Shown piece by piece: positions 45,679 through 57,100 of a stretch of DNA of 64,000 nt. The translations under genes were made by a program, and so were the position numbers. Positions within the stretch are counted from its first letter, which is position 1. The number at the start of each line of letters is the position of its first letter. This DNA comes from Linnemannia schmuckeri (Eukaryota > Mortierellomycota > Mortierellomycetes > Mortierellales > Mortierellaceae), in NCBI GenBank assembly GCA_029449235.1, contig JANATG010000007.1:930001-994000 (forward strand), written 5' to 3'. The notes beneath the pieces were generated by a model. That model was not told the DNA's origin, made no database searches, and saw only the letters and a program-made list of their open reading frames with translations.

Positions 45679-48114
45679 TAAAAAAAAAAAAGGATATATC
45701 AGCACACACACCATCCATAGCAAAAATAAGACAGGCAAAAGACGCCACCAACTTAAACGCAGCTGAAACTTACGAGCCAGAGGGATGACAACATCTCTTT
45801 GGGCATGACCAGTGTTCGAGATCATCGATGTGGTGCGCATCAACGAAGGTGGGCTGCGCGGACGTTCGGTGGCTAGGTGCTTTTGAGGTTGAGCGGCGTT
45901 GTCTGGGCGCCGGAAGCACTGGTGCTCGTCCCTGTCACTACTCTCGACCACATCGCCAGCAGCATACGTCAACCCGCGTCTGTCGTTCACTGTAGAAGAC
46001 ATAGTCCTCAGAGCCTGCTCGGCTTGTCGCTGGAGTGTATTCCCAGATTGAGAGCTCTCCGCTTGGTCAGTCAAGCGAGTAGACTCGACACCACGGTCGG
46101 CACCACTTGAAGGTGGATACATGATATCACCTGGAGTAGAATGAGTCCTGGTCATCCGATAACCAATTGGAGGAATGTTCTGTTGTTGCTGCCAATCATT
46201 CGATCCGACAACAGTATTCTTCTGAAAGAACGTCGCTTGGCAATGAATTTGCTTCTATGTAAAAAACTCGACTTTGTTAACATTTTTGAGCGTAATGATT
46301 ATTTTTGCTTTTTAGTGGTTATTTGAACTAGAGTTGCTTTCACTTACGTTGTTGTGCATTTCTTGCAGCGCAGATAAAGCCGAGACAGCGTGTCTGGTGT
46401 CATAATACTCAACAAGGATCATGGGGACCCACCCATTGAACTCTTTTTGGAAAGACTGGATCTCTCCAAAGGTCGAGAGGAACCGCTATTATTGTACAAG
46501 GACAGCCATGAGCTGACGTTTGTTCAGGATGCTTCAACTAGTGCAATCTACTACTTCAGTTGAGCTTAATCACTTACCAAGAGATCGTTGTCCGTCAGAG
46601 TAGGAGCTTGCAAGGACACGACGAGAATCCCCTCATTGTTATTATTTGGGTACTCCGGAAGTACCTAGATGAATTTATAAAATGAATCGGACTCCGTCAG
46701 TATGATCAAGCTTGTAGCGGGGCGGTCGATTCATTTCTTTGACATGATAAAGAGAGGGAGATATTATACTTACCCGACGAATGTATGAAAGTGGACAGAA
46801 CTGGACCTTTATGGCAGAGTTCTCGAATGCTGGACTAGAGTAGAGACGCTTTGACGCAACCATCGCGTGGCGAATGTCAAAGAACTCTAGGAAAATAACC
46901 CCGTCGCTCATCAAGAACGAGGTATAGATTCCTCGCAAATCCCCAAAGCTCTATTACAGATGCAAGGAGGAGCATATTAGACTTTGTCGCTGCAAGGTTG
47001 AGTAGGAGGAAACGTCAAAAATAAACAGAGCGATGACAAGGTGTGTTACCTTGAAGGCATCTCGTGCGACCCAGATTGACATTTTGCGGTCAACGTTAGT
47101 GACCTTAAGAAAACGTGTGGGGAGCCCAGGGTCCGTCATCCTGTCGGCGCTCTGTGAGCGTTCCCTGAAGTAGATCCCGAGAGGCGATGTGTCCTCCGAA
47201 TGCTGCTTGCCTTCTGATCTAACAAATGGTTGCAGTTGACCAGCAGTCTGAGATGGGGCGAAGAGTTCATTGAATCTCAATAGGGTTCGCGTCGATGAAT
47301 AGTCGCTTGGACTGGGCGAGGGTGAAAAGAAACTCTGGTGTTGTGGAGTTGTCGGAGGTGGAGCAGGCCGAAGGAGGCTTGGAAGGATCACATCCTCACG
47401 CTCTTGGACATGTGTTTGATTGTACAAAGCATGGCAAGCTTCGCGTATTCCTGGGATTAGAGTTGCGCCAGAACCTGGAGTGTGTAAATCTTGGTCGGAA
47501 AATGTCTCTTCGCCGACTGACTGCTGAACTTCAGTGAGAAAGTGAGAGTTAGACTCATCTTTGTCGTCAACGTCCCGACTCCAAGCCATGAAGCCACTGT
47601 CCGTGCACGAAGGCTTGCGTTGGTTCGTGCCAGGAGTTTCCGACAGATCTGGCCGATAGGAAGCTGAAGCGGTAGTCGTGATAATGCCGTCACTGCCTGT
47701 TCTGGCATTGTCCCGGTCGTTCAATTGACCGGTCTCCTGCATCTGTAGTTGACCTCGACCGAGCCACGCATGTTGTTCGTAGTCCTAGTAGAATGAAAAA
47801 ATGAAGCCAGAGAGTGTACTTGTGTCAGCAAGGTGATGTGCATTCACATGACACGTTTGTTCAGTCGCCAATAAACAACGCGAAGAAAGGTACAAAGATC
47901 GCCTCACCGTCAAGAACAAACTGCTTGTGCCATAGATGGCCGTCTTTTGTCCGATACTCTGTTGAGGTGCAGCTTGCGATTGGACATTGGCAGAAGACGC
48001 AAATTGTCCAGAGGGCTGGTTCAGCGTAGTGCTTGACGATGCATCGGGCAATCGCAGGTTCTGTATCATGTACGACAAGATCGCAGAGGTTTGGCTATTG
48101 TCTCCGTCGGCCAT
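44856..48114 (-). CDS. Mei2-like RNA-binding protein (RRM)
   Basis: Ten exons on the minus strand: 48114-47908, 47784-47050, 46950-46774, 46664-46578, 46485-46348, 46221-45774, 45643-45588, 45490-45369, 45251-45120, 45024-44856; predicted 756 aa. The first 300 residues are disordered. Two degenerate RRMs follow in the middle (TRFLKVTNVDRKMSIWVARDAF with FLEFFDIRHAMVASKRL, and EGILVVSLQAPTLTDNDLL with VEYYDTRHAVSALSAL). After a Ser/Gln linker comes the C-terminal Mei2-type RRM: RTTFMIRNIPNKYTQSMLLECI, GKFDFLYLRMDFKNKCNVGYAFINF, KKWGRFNSDKICSLSYATIQGRRALVDKFRNSS, YRPKIF. The last RRM is strongly conserved. Family role: binds meiosis-specific or developmental RNAs (Mei2 with meiRNA in S. pombe). 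A long T-rich tract sits against the acceptor of the exon that opens the last RRM. Confidence 0.95.
45652..45691. repeat. poly(A/T) tract in a Mei2-like intron, next to the acceptor
   Basis: 40 nt of A on the + strand with one T interruption (45679). On the coding strand it is a T tract ending about 8 nt before the AG at 45645-45644. Confidence 0.9.
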
Positions 48115-49947
48115 GTTGCTGATTGTTAGAAAGAGCTGGAACTGGTTGTGTAAAAAAAAAAAAAGAGAGAGTGGTAGGAAAAGAGGGTTTTATAAAAAAA
48201 AGCAGGAAGGGAGGGGGTTCAAAGGTTGGCAGAACGAAAGAAAAGATGGTGTGCGAGAACAATATTGAAATTCTGCGCCACACAATCGTTGGGGTCAGTC
48301 TAAGGAAGCCTCTGCTCTGTTGGCAGTCAAAACAATGAGGTTCCTTATGATTCTCCAAGTTCCTTTCTCCAGCGATCAGACCGATACAGGGACGCTGCGT
48401 CGAGTCGAAGACAGTCGCGACGAAAAAGTTTGTAAAAAAAGCCAGATAGTTGAGAAAAAAGGCAGAGTCCTCGCCGACCAAAAGTTAGTCTCGATGGCAG
48501 ACAAAATGCAGTGTGCATTCAAGCAACTCGAGTCGACTCCGGTGCCAGCGCTCTATGGGGGATGATGATTCTGAACAACGTGAATGGTTAGTACTCTAAG
48601 AACAGGATCTCGTCGACGGAAGGGTTAGGATGTCTTTTTCGAAGTAGAATGGGTATGGCTACTTGGTCAACGTAGTTGTATGACAACAAAATTGGAAGCG
48701 ACATCGACATGAGCATGCTCCTCTTTTATACTTCTTAAATAAGACAAAAGTGACAGTCATTTTTTAACGCCACCAAAATGAGAATGAGAAAAAAGAAACT
48801 ATTCTGGTCAACAGCATCGCTCAATGCGATATGTCCAGCTCGATCTGTCCTTTGGTCGTGTAAAACTGTACAATTAACTCAAATTCCGCTCGACTCACTC
48901 TACTCACAGATATTGTACCCTTGTTGGTCAATGATGAGATGGTGTGTTGTTGGTGGTTGTATGTGAGTTAGGGAAGAGTCTAAAGAATAAAGAGTCTAAA
49001 CAGAAATGAAAATGGTGGCGTAAGATCGCACAGTCTTTTGCGTAGAATATAGCAAAACTGTGAAGGATGGCAGAAGGCGCCAAAACTGAGAGTGAAGTGA
49101 GAGAAAGAAGGACGAGAGAAGAGAAGGAGAGATGAAAGGAGGCAGAGAGGAAAGAGGAAGATGTTGGGAGTCGATTATTGTCGAAGAAAGTGGGGAAAAG
49201 AAAGGTGTGGTTGTATTGCAATTACCTATTTAGCTTTGTTTGATGGAGAGACAGAAAGAGAGAGAAAGAGAGAGTATGTCGATCTCCGTTGGCTTTTTCG
49301 GCACGGCGAGACAAAGGAGATTGGTTCGAGAGAGGTGAAAAGGAAAAGGCCAGGAGGTGGACCAAAAGCCAGGGATCAGGAAGGATAAAGCTGGGACGGA
49401 TAGAGAAAGAGTGATCGACGAACACCAAGGGGGAAGGAAGGAGTGAGAGGGGGTAAGAATGGGGTGAGTGAGAGAGCGTATCAGGAAGGAAGAAGGAAGA
49501 GGGAAAGAAGAAAAGAAAGGAAGAAAAGAAAAAAGAAGGGGAGGCAGAAAAAAAAGAAAAATTAAGAGAAGAAAGAAGGGGAGAGGGAGTGAGATAAACC
49601 AAAATAATGGCGAAGGGAGGGAAAAGAAAGAAAACATAGAGAGCTACACTTTACAGACTCGCATGCATGCATACATAGTCAAACAAAATGTATGAAATAA
49701 AATTGACAGGGGAACCGGATCGACGCATATTACTCTCATTGGTCACAAACAAGCTCCCATATATGGACCATGCTCATCTCATCGACAACACGAAAAAAAA
49801 AATCGAAGTCAACAACCATGCTCGTTACTATCCGCCATCGTACTAAAAAGAAAGAAAAGTATTAATTTATTGACGAAGGGTACAAAAGAAGGTGTAGCTA
49901 AAAAGCTAATCCACTGTCATAATGAGTGGAAAGAGAGTGTATCCACG
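48115..49947. other. intergenic, leader of the Mei2-like gene with long purine/pyrimidine asymmetry
   Basis: About 1.8 kb with no recognised gene. From about 49070 to 49640 the + strand is almost pure A/G (GAGAGAAAG-type), so the sense strand of the Mei2-like gene is CT-rich. The NCS-1 3' flank occupies the right end. Short frames here are low-complexity and have no homology I recognise. Confidence 0.55.
49070..49640. repeat. polypurine-polypyrimidine tract
   Basis: Long stretch dominated by GA on the + strand, including GAGAGAAAGAGAGA (49255-49275) and GGAAGAAGGAAGAGG (49485-49500). It is imperfect, not a clean microsatellite. Confidence 0.75.
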
Positions 49948-51372
49948 TTAGACAAGTCCATCATATAAACTGAGCGCCTGCATAATCGTGGGGTCCTTCA
50001 TCGAACCCTCCTTGAACTCTTCAAAGGTCAAACAACCGTCCTTGTCCTTGTCCATGAGCGAAAATATCTTTGAGACGCGCTTCTCGGGTGTGTCCTCGTC
50101 TGGAGGTAACTTGATCATGGTGCCTACCATCTTATAGATGGCATCCACAATGCTCAGCATCTCGTCGTATGTAATCGATTGATTGTTGTCGATGTCGTAC
50201 AGTTGGAACGCCCCTATATCACGTTTTGAACAAAGGAAGAGTTTAATCTCTCTATGCGACAACTCTCCCACGCCCAGACACTGAAATGCAATCTGCTGGT
50301 AGTACAATCTGCTAGAATAAGAAACAACAAACTCTCCTCGACACTGACATCATGCATAGGTGTACCAAAGCAATAACCTGCCATAATCTACTCGACTTAC
50401 ATTGCAGCTTGTCTTCCAGATTTCCTCGAGATGTGACCGAGAGAGCGACCATGAACTCCTTGAACTCGATTTTCCCGTTCTTGTTTGAATCGAAAACGTT
50501 GAACACATAGTCAGCAAAGGTAGACGGGTCGCCGAATGGGAAGAACTGTTTGTAAATCTTTTGAAACTCGGGCTTGTCAAGCTCTCCACTAGGGCAATCC
50601 TTGATGAAGCCCTTGTACCTGCGATAAAAAAATGTCGTTTTACCGAAAAACGAGCTTGTATAAGTAACGTCTTTAAGAACAGCATAGCGTTGAGCGGTAA
50701 TCGCTTGGGAATGCCGGTTTGGATAATGACGTCCTTGTCGTCATCGTTTTTTTGTCTGTCCTTCATAATCCTCTAATCGTCCGTTGGGTGTCGTTGTAAT
50801 AGGAGTAACCAAGAATCTCCTTGATCCTGCTTCTGCTACCGTTGGTACTAAAGAGCCGTTGTATATAAACAAACGTGTTGGAAATCCAGCATTCCAGAAT
50901 ACATGGTCCGGTTGGGTCGCGCTTGTCCATTCCTGCCTTGCTGCTCCCCGACGGTTCTCTACATGTTCCCCCCCCCATTAGTCTGTTAAGAATCACCCCA
51001 TTTTGGCTCCAGGTGGCTTTTGAAGGAAATTTTGTCTTGAAAACTCGATGGACTGTGCTCAAACTGTGTCCTTGGACAGTCCATTCCCGCCCAGATAGAC
51101 AAACATGCGCCTCCGGCAGCGTGGAGAGGGTCTTGGGGCCATGTTGCTGAATAATTCAAATCGTAATGTCCATACCATTGCTGAAGTTCCTTCTTGTCGA
51201 CTAAAAGAAAAGGGAAAAGATAAAGGGATGATAGGTTAGCGGCGTTCTACTCGCAAAGAGTGGAGCTGTTGTGATAGATACACTTTGACGTGTCCGCAAG
51301 TCTAGTACATCGTGTGCATCGTTGGAGATCCTTGAGCTCTTCTGTCGTCAATTTGGACTGTGATCGTCCCAT
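49948..51372 (-). CDS. NCS1: neuronal calcium sensor 1 / frequenin
   Basis: Four exons on the minus strand, 51372-51309, 51200-51176, 50618-50401 and 50213-49948, joining to 190 aa, exactly the family length. It begins MGRSQSK, with Gly2 for N-myristoylation. FDKKELQQWYKGFIKDCPSG and KIYKQFFPFGDPS precede the EF-hands. EF-hand 2 is FDSNKNGKIEFKEF, EF3 is YDIDNNQSITYDEM and EF4 is MDKDKDGCLTFEEF; EF1 is degenerate (CPSG), as always in this family. The protein ends ALSLYDGLV like animal NCS-1. Family role: calcium-myristoyl switch that activates phosphatidylinositol-4-kinase (Pik1) at the Golgi and modulates calcium-stress responses. Exon 2 is only 25 nt. Confidence 0.97.
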
Positions 51373-52642
51373 TCTGTCGAAGTTTTGTAGGCTGATAAGT
51401 TGTGTTGCCGAAGTGCAGAAAAGTGTAGAGCGTTGTGCGGAGTAAGTTGTTTGGCGAAAGAAAATTTAAGAGTTTTTTTGAAGAAGTGAAAGAGAAAAAA
51501 GAAGGTGAACGTTATGAAAATAAATAAAAATGAGAAAGAGGGTAACACGAGCAAAGAAAAGAGAGTGAAGAGAAGACAATGACCGAGTGAATGACGACGT
51601 GGAATGAATGACTAAACAAAAAAAAAAAAAGAAGGGTCCAAAGAGAATGCCGCATGGAATGTCAAGAAAGGTCCTTTTTTGACACGTTAGGAAACAAGTC
51701 ACGTGGAGTACACTCGATTGGTCGTGGCAAGGCCTGTGCATTCAAGATCCAGCCAGACTTGGCGGGCGAGAAAGATCTCTCCCTTTCACTCAGACTGACT
51801 GTGCTCTTTTCGGCGATATCATCGATCGTTCCCTCAACAACAGTGCTTACTTACTCCAGTCTATCATAACTCAACACACTTCGTGTTGGCGTTGTTGACA
51901 TCCTTGAACTGAAAAGAAGAATGCAAACGAGATCGACAACTCAGTTACACCCACCGCGCTTGCTTTTTTCATCATTCCGTCGACCAACCAGCCAAATCAG
52001 CCAAGGACGACATGTAGTCAGTGCCACCTACACTGCCCTTCCTCATCATGCATATTGCACAATTCAAATCAAATTGTAGAAACTAGTTTATGCAGCTCAA
52101 AATACAGACGCACCTTCCACCACCCATCTATCCGTCTCTAACACGCACTATCCAAACAACATGGATGCCATTCATTCAGTCATTGATTACTCTCGTTTTG
52201 AATACTCTCTTACCAATTGGTATCTATCATTCTTCCTTACTCACCTATGCACTGGAAAAACAAACAAACAAAACACACTTGGTTTTTTTAAGTTCACTCC
52301 CCTCACATCTAGTTCTTCCTTTTCTTCCTTTTCTTTTCATGAACACAAACAAACAAAAACATCCTTTGCTCTCACACCTTTAACTATCCTTTTTCATGCA
52401 AGCTGGAAAATTGATGAGAAATCGGATATGCAAATAGTGTTTTTACCGAGCGGCACCAGACGGCTGTTGTTATCGATATTGTTGTTTGCTGTTTGTGATC
52501 TTTTCCTTTTTCAATCTTCTTCTCTCCACTCTTTCTCTCGCTCTCTTCCTTTTTCACTGCTCAACAATTGGGCGTAGTCACCGCGTATTGAATGGGATAG
52601 TACATTTAGTAAACAAAAAAAAATGCGTGAATATCTAGACTA
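51373..52642. other. intergenic between NCS-1 and MFS transporter
   Basis: About 1.27 kb upstream of NCS-1 and downstream of the MFS gene. It is T/A-rich in patches with short repeated CAAACAAA-like words (about 52255-52355). No convincing gene. Confidence 0.55.
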
Positions 52643-54106
52643 CTAGCACTCTCGCACGAGTGGAAGCTCCTGCTGCTGGTGACCAGACTTCTCGCGCTGA
52701 CGCATGGCTTCTTCGGCCTCGGCTCTCAAGTACTGCGTCTTGATCATGAACATCGGCACGACTCCAAACACAATCGCCCAAACCGCAATAAAAATCATTG
52801 GTGGGTTGATCCCCTTCGTCGCCGACAACTCGTCGTTCTGCAGAACCCCCAGGATGGTCAAAAAGATCACCGTCAAGAGTTGACCAAATCCCCATAGAAG
52901 CGACGTCGACGAAGCTGGTGTGACAGGATACGTGATCTCCACACCGTACTCGAGACCTGCAGGGAGGACCGAGAAGCCCGAGATACCAAGGATGACCGAG
53001 ATGGCCATGAGCCCCCCAAAAAAGTTTCTGCGGATGGCAAAGTTGAGGGCGATAAACATTGCGCTGGAGATGATGACCATGATTTTGGAGAATCCGTTAA
53101 AGTGCTTGAACTTGTCGAGAAGTGGAGCAGAGACGAATGCTCCGAGAAGGCCAGAAAAGATCATGGCCGCGCCGAAATAGCCAGCCTCGGAGGAGGTATA
53201 GCCGTAGGGGGCTGTGAACTGGGCAATGAGGGCGGTGAAGGAGCTGAAGCAGGCGGTGAAGGTGCCGAAGACGAGCATCATTAGCAGGAACTGGGGATTG
53301 GTAAGGGCCTTCTTGAGCGAGATGAAAAAGGGCTCTTCTTTGGTCTTCAACAGTGCCTCGGCTGCTGATGGTGATGGCGGAGTTGGGGGTCGTTCAGAAA
53401 TGAGGAGGGTAGGGAAGAGAGTGATAACAGAGATGATGGCGCAAATTAGGACAGTCCTCTTGACGGACGCGGCGTCTGTGGTGATGGCAGGAATGACCAG
53501 CTGGGCCAGGGCGGCAGCAAACGAGTTGGAGACGGATCCGATCATAGTCGCTGTAGCACGTCCATGCTCAGAGAACCAAACAGCAGCGTACTTAGGAGGG
53601 ACGTTCATGAAGAAGGGCTGAGCAGCAGCTGCAATGACCTGACCGATCAATGTTAAAGCAAGACGACCTTTAGGCTGCTCTGGAGTAGAATCGGCCAAGG
53701 TACCCAAGAATCGAAGCCAAGACCCGACAATCTGGAGAGCGGCGCCAAAGACCAAAGACCGCTGGATACCATATCGCTCGCACATCCACCCAGAGATAGG
53801 TGCCATCAAGACGTAGGCAATAAAGTAAAGGATCGACGTCAAGTTGATGACAGACCCAGAGCAATTGAGGAATGCCATGGCCTGAGCGGGGACGGCCGAG
53901 TATGTGAGCCAAACAAATCCGGTGGCGATGTTGAGGATGACGATGGCAAAGAGGCCGATGTAGCGGGTTTTATAGGTGCGATAGATGGTTGGTTGGTTTG
54001 GTAGCGCTGGGTCTTGGAACAGGATAGTGACTGCGCCCTGTATTGAGATGCGCTGTGGCATCGAGGCAGAGTCGAGAAGTGGGATGTGTTGTTGAGAGTC
54101 GCTCAT
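52643..54106 (-). CDS. MFS transporter, SLC49/FLVCR-like
   Basis: Single exon of 487 aa from ATG 54106; the frame extends upstream but the first ATG gives the best N terminus (MSDSQQHIPLL). About twelve hydrophobic helices occur in two sets of six, separated by a hydrophilic loop (about residues 235-260, Pro/Ser/Glu/Lys-rich). Helix 1 begins YKTRYIGLFAIVILNIATGFVWLTYSAVP, and the following loop has the MFS motif-A-like SGWMCERYGIQRS. WLRFLG and QVIAAAAQPFFMNVPPKYAAVWF in helices 4-5 match the SLC49 group (FLVCR1/2, MFSD7, DIRC2). Role: secondary transporter; animal members move choline, ethanolamine or pyridoxine, or were proposed to move heme. The fungal substrate cannot be read from sequence. 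No introns, in contrast to most neighbours. Confidence 0.88.
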   Translation of the reverse strand: MSDSQQHIPLLDSASMPQRISIQGAVTILFQDPALPNQPTIYRTYKTRYIGLFAIVILNIATGFVWLTYSAVPAQAMAFLNCSGSVINLTSILYFIAYVLMAPISGWMCERYGIQRSLVFGAALQIVGSWLRFLGTLADSTPEQPKGRLALTLIGQVIAAAAQPFFMNVPPKYAAVWFSEHGRATATMIGSVSNSFAAALAQLVIPAITTDAASVKRTVLICAIISVITLFPTLLISERPPTPPSPSAAEALLKTKEEPFFISLKKALTNPQFLLMMLVFGTFTACFSSFTALIAQFTAPYGYTSSEAGYFGAAMIFSGLLGAFVSAPLLDKFKHFNGFSKIMVIISSAMFIALNFAIRRNFFGGLMAISVILGISGFSVLPAGLEYGVEITYPVTPASSTSLLWGFGQLLTVIFLTILGVLQNDELSATKGINPPMIFIAVWAIVFGVVPMFMIKTQYLRAEAEEAMRQREKSGHQQQELPLVREC

Positions 54107-57100
54107 AGTAAAATCAAGGCTGAGAGAAAAAACCAAGAGTAGAGTGTGTTGTGGAGAATGCAGATGAGTGTTGAAAGGATGAAAAGGAAGAAGCAATTGA
54201 TAAGTACTTGGGACGAGATGCAAGTCGACTCGTTTTATAGGAGAAAAACATTAGCAATGAACGGTTAATTGTCAATGGTCGCGTCAAACGAGTCTGTCTA
54301 ATAATATTCAGCATAATGCTAAGCTGATTAGGGTGACCAAACAGCCGCAAATTCCCCCTCTGCTCAGCCCTCTTGCCCTGACCGACCCTCTCATTCATCT
54401 CGTCGATTTTTCCTTGATATTTTGCTGGCTGTTGTGCTGTTGTGCTGTTGTGCCGCAAATCCAATTTTTTCTCGCCTGTCAGATCTCAATCTCCCTTTCT
54501 TCCGACCTTCGTCCTGCAGCCGTAGTTCCTTCAAGGAAAAAAAAGGCAAACAGCAGTGCAGCACTGCCTTCCCTCCTTTTTCGTCCCTCATCCCTGTCGT
54601 CTAATCTCTCTCATCTATTCCTAATCCTCTCTAGTCCCCTCATCTGTACACATTCTGCTTCTCCCGCTTCCTCTTTCTTTAAAATACCTCTCATCTAGAC
54701 GTCAATGGGCTGTTTGCAGAAGGAGAATGTCTAAACCACTTAAACATGTAACTGTGTAAGGGCAAAGAGCCAAGTAAGTAGGAGAAAAGGTAACAGGGAT
54801 CAAAAGAAGACTACGGTTTCTCTTGGCGATGGCTAATTTTCTGACCGAGAAGTTGTCAGCAATGTCAATGCCACATTCACCTCTTGCTTCTTGCTGACTT
54901 TTTCTGTCTCTCTTACGGCTGTATCTTTCCATTTCTTCTTTTCTTTCCATCTCATTTCCCTCTCTTGTACAGGATAGTATGTTTGTGTGTTTTCTAGCAT
55001 ATCTTGCGTCAACTCCAATCGGCAAGAAATGATAGGGTAACGAGAGCTGTGCGGGGAAGCAAGAAGTAATGGAAACAAAAAAAAAGCGAGCCCTGCTTCC
55101 TCTCCTTCCCTTCACCCTGTCTCTCCCGCTCCCTCTCGGTCTGTTCTCACCTTGCCTCCAGGCTGGCACCTCTAAAGCTTATCTCTACTATATTTTTATT
55201 TTATTTTGTTTGTACGACATAAGGTGTCTGGTCCTGGATCTGGTTGGTCAGAATCGCTCCCTCCCGTGGAGAAAAAGAGCCACAAAATTTTTGTTGTGAG
55301 TACCCAATTCGCCTGGCGGACAATCATCTGATTGCGTCTAAGATTGGGGAAGGGAGGCCTTCCTAAGAACAACCAGGCCGGCGACAGGAAACGAATGCTT
55401 CTGTGCTTGGCCTCTGGAAGTCCATCATCTTTCAACACTAACCCTTTCAGTACTTTTCTTCTATGTCTTTCCTACAGAAGAGGTTTATTCATAGACGGCG
55501 CCAGGCTCTAGGGAGATAGAATCTAGGTGTTCAAATTGATATCAATTTTACGTCGTGCATAGTACTTTCTCGACTGTGGGGAGAAAGAAGAGTCGAAGGA
55601 GAGAGGAAGCATTTTTTAGATAGGAATGAGACCTCAGAAGAAGAACTGGCTCCACAAACCGTACTGCAACTGCCTATCTGGAACTGAACTTGATGAAAGA
55701 GCACATGAAGATTGAACGGTCGGACGGGTTGGCGGATGGACCTTGAAACCGAATAAGAGAAAGAGGACTGTGTGAGTTGCCGGAGATTCACCCTTCTCTC
55801 CACTTCTTCTTGTACAATTGACACATGTCTACACGGCCCCTTCCTTCTTATCTACGACAAAAACGAAGCAAAGAACCTTAGCGAACCAACGGACAGAACC
55901 CACGGTCGGATCCTGATGAAGAGGGTTGAAAGATTATGTTGTTTGAACGTCTGTCCACCTCTCCCATGTTGAGCCTCCGACCAATTGTCTTTTTTTTTTG
56001 AGCTGCTGGATCGTGTGTGTTTCTTTTAACCTCTTGCGCTTGGAATAGTCGAAGTAGCGTGCTTTTTGCGATGCCATGATCGGGGTGTATAAAATTAGCA
56101 TTGGGTTTTCTAGCAATATTTAATTTTGAGGGAAAATGAGGGAAAGGAAAAACTGTCGATCGCATTATCACACAACTGCACCTTGAGATAGACAGCTGCT
56201 AGGCAAACTATTTAGAAGCTACTACCCGATGAGCAAACCGACCGTTCACTCACGCATTCATTCGCGCATTCACTCACGCATTCACTCACTCATAAAGACA
56301 AAGAGCTGTATATGGTCCCGATGTGGTAAGATGTGGAGATCAGTGAAAGGATGCCTGCAACGGGTCCCAAGCCGGGGTCTTGTTGTAGAAGTGCAGAGAT
56401 GTCGTGCGGTTAGAATTTAATGGACCGTTCGGTGTGGCATTAACGCCATGCCATTTCGGGGCGAACCGTGCGAGAGAAGGAGAGGAAGGAAGGAAGGGAA
56501 GGAACATGGAAAGAACATGGAAAGAAGGGTGTTCCTTTACTCGAGGTGAAATAAAAAAGGAAAGTTAATTCTGGCTTAGTCAACGCATGAGGTTCATTCT
56601 GCTGGCTGATGTTTGTTTTGTATGGTTGATGGTTGGAAGGTAATGTGTATGTATGTGTGCGTGGAGTGTGGTCCCTGCACGTGAACTGAATGAACAAGCC
56701 GAGCTTCTAACAAAAAATAAAATGAAATGGTTTGAGCCAAAAGTAGGTCCGGACTTGTAGATAGTCTACTCTGTTTTTCTTCTTCGATTCCCCGAGAGTG
56801 TAATATGAGACAAGTAAGCAAACGGCATACAAGCCCATATTTGTTATGGCCTAAAGAGCATGAAAGGGGGAGTGACAAGGAATGAGGGGGAGGGATAGAT
56901 AGACTTGTGGAAGAGAGGGCTCTCCAACTGTTGACATTTTGACACCTGAAAAACAACAAAGACAAGAGAGGCAGGAAGAGCAACGAGCCGCTCTCAATTT
57001 CTCCAATCCGTATCCTCTTCCTTACTTACTCTCTTACTTACCCTTGTCCCCTTTGCCTCGATCCTTTTCCCCTTCTTGTTTTTTTTGTTGTTGCTCGTGC

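Noticed and set aside
48115..49650. several 60-135-codon frames in GA/CT-rich DNA
   Set aside because: They arise from purine/pyrimidine asymmetry (Ser/Phe/Leu or Lys/Glu/Arg runs) and have no conserved motif.
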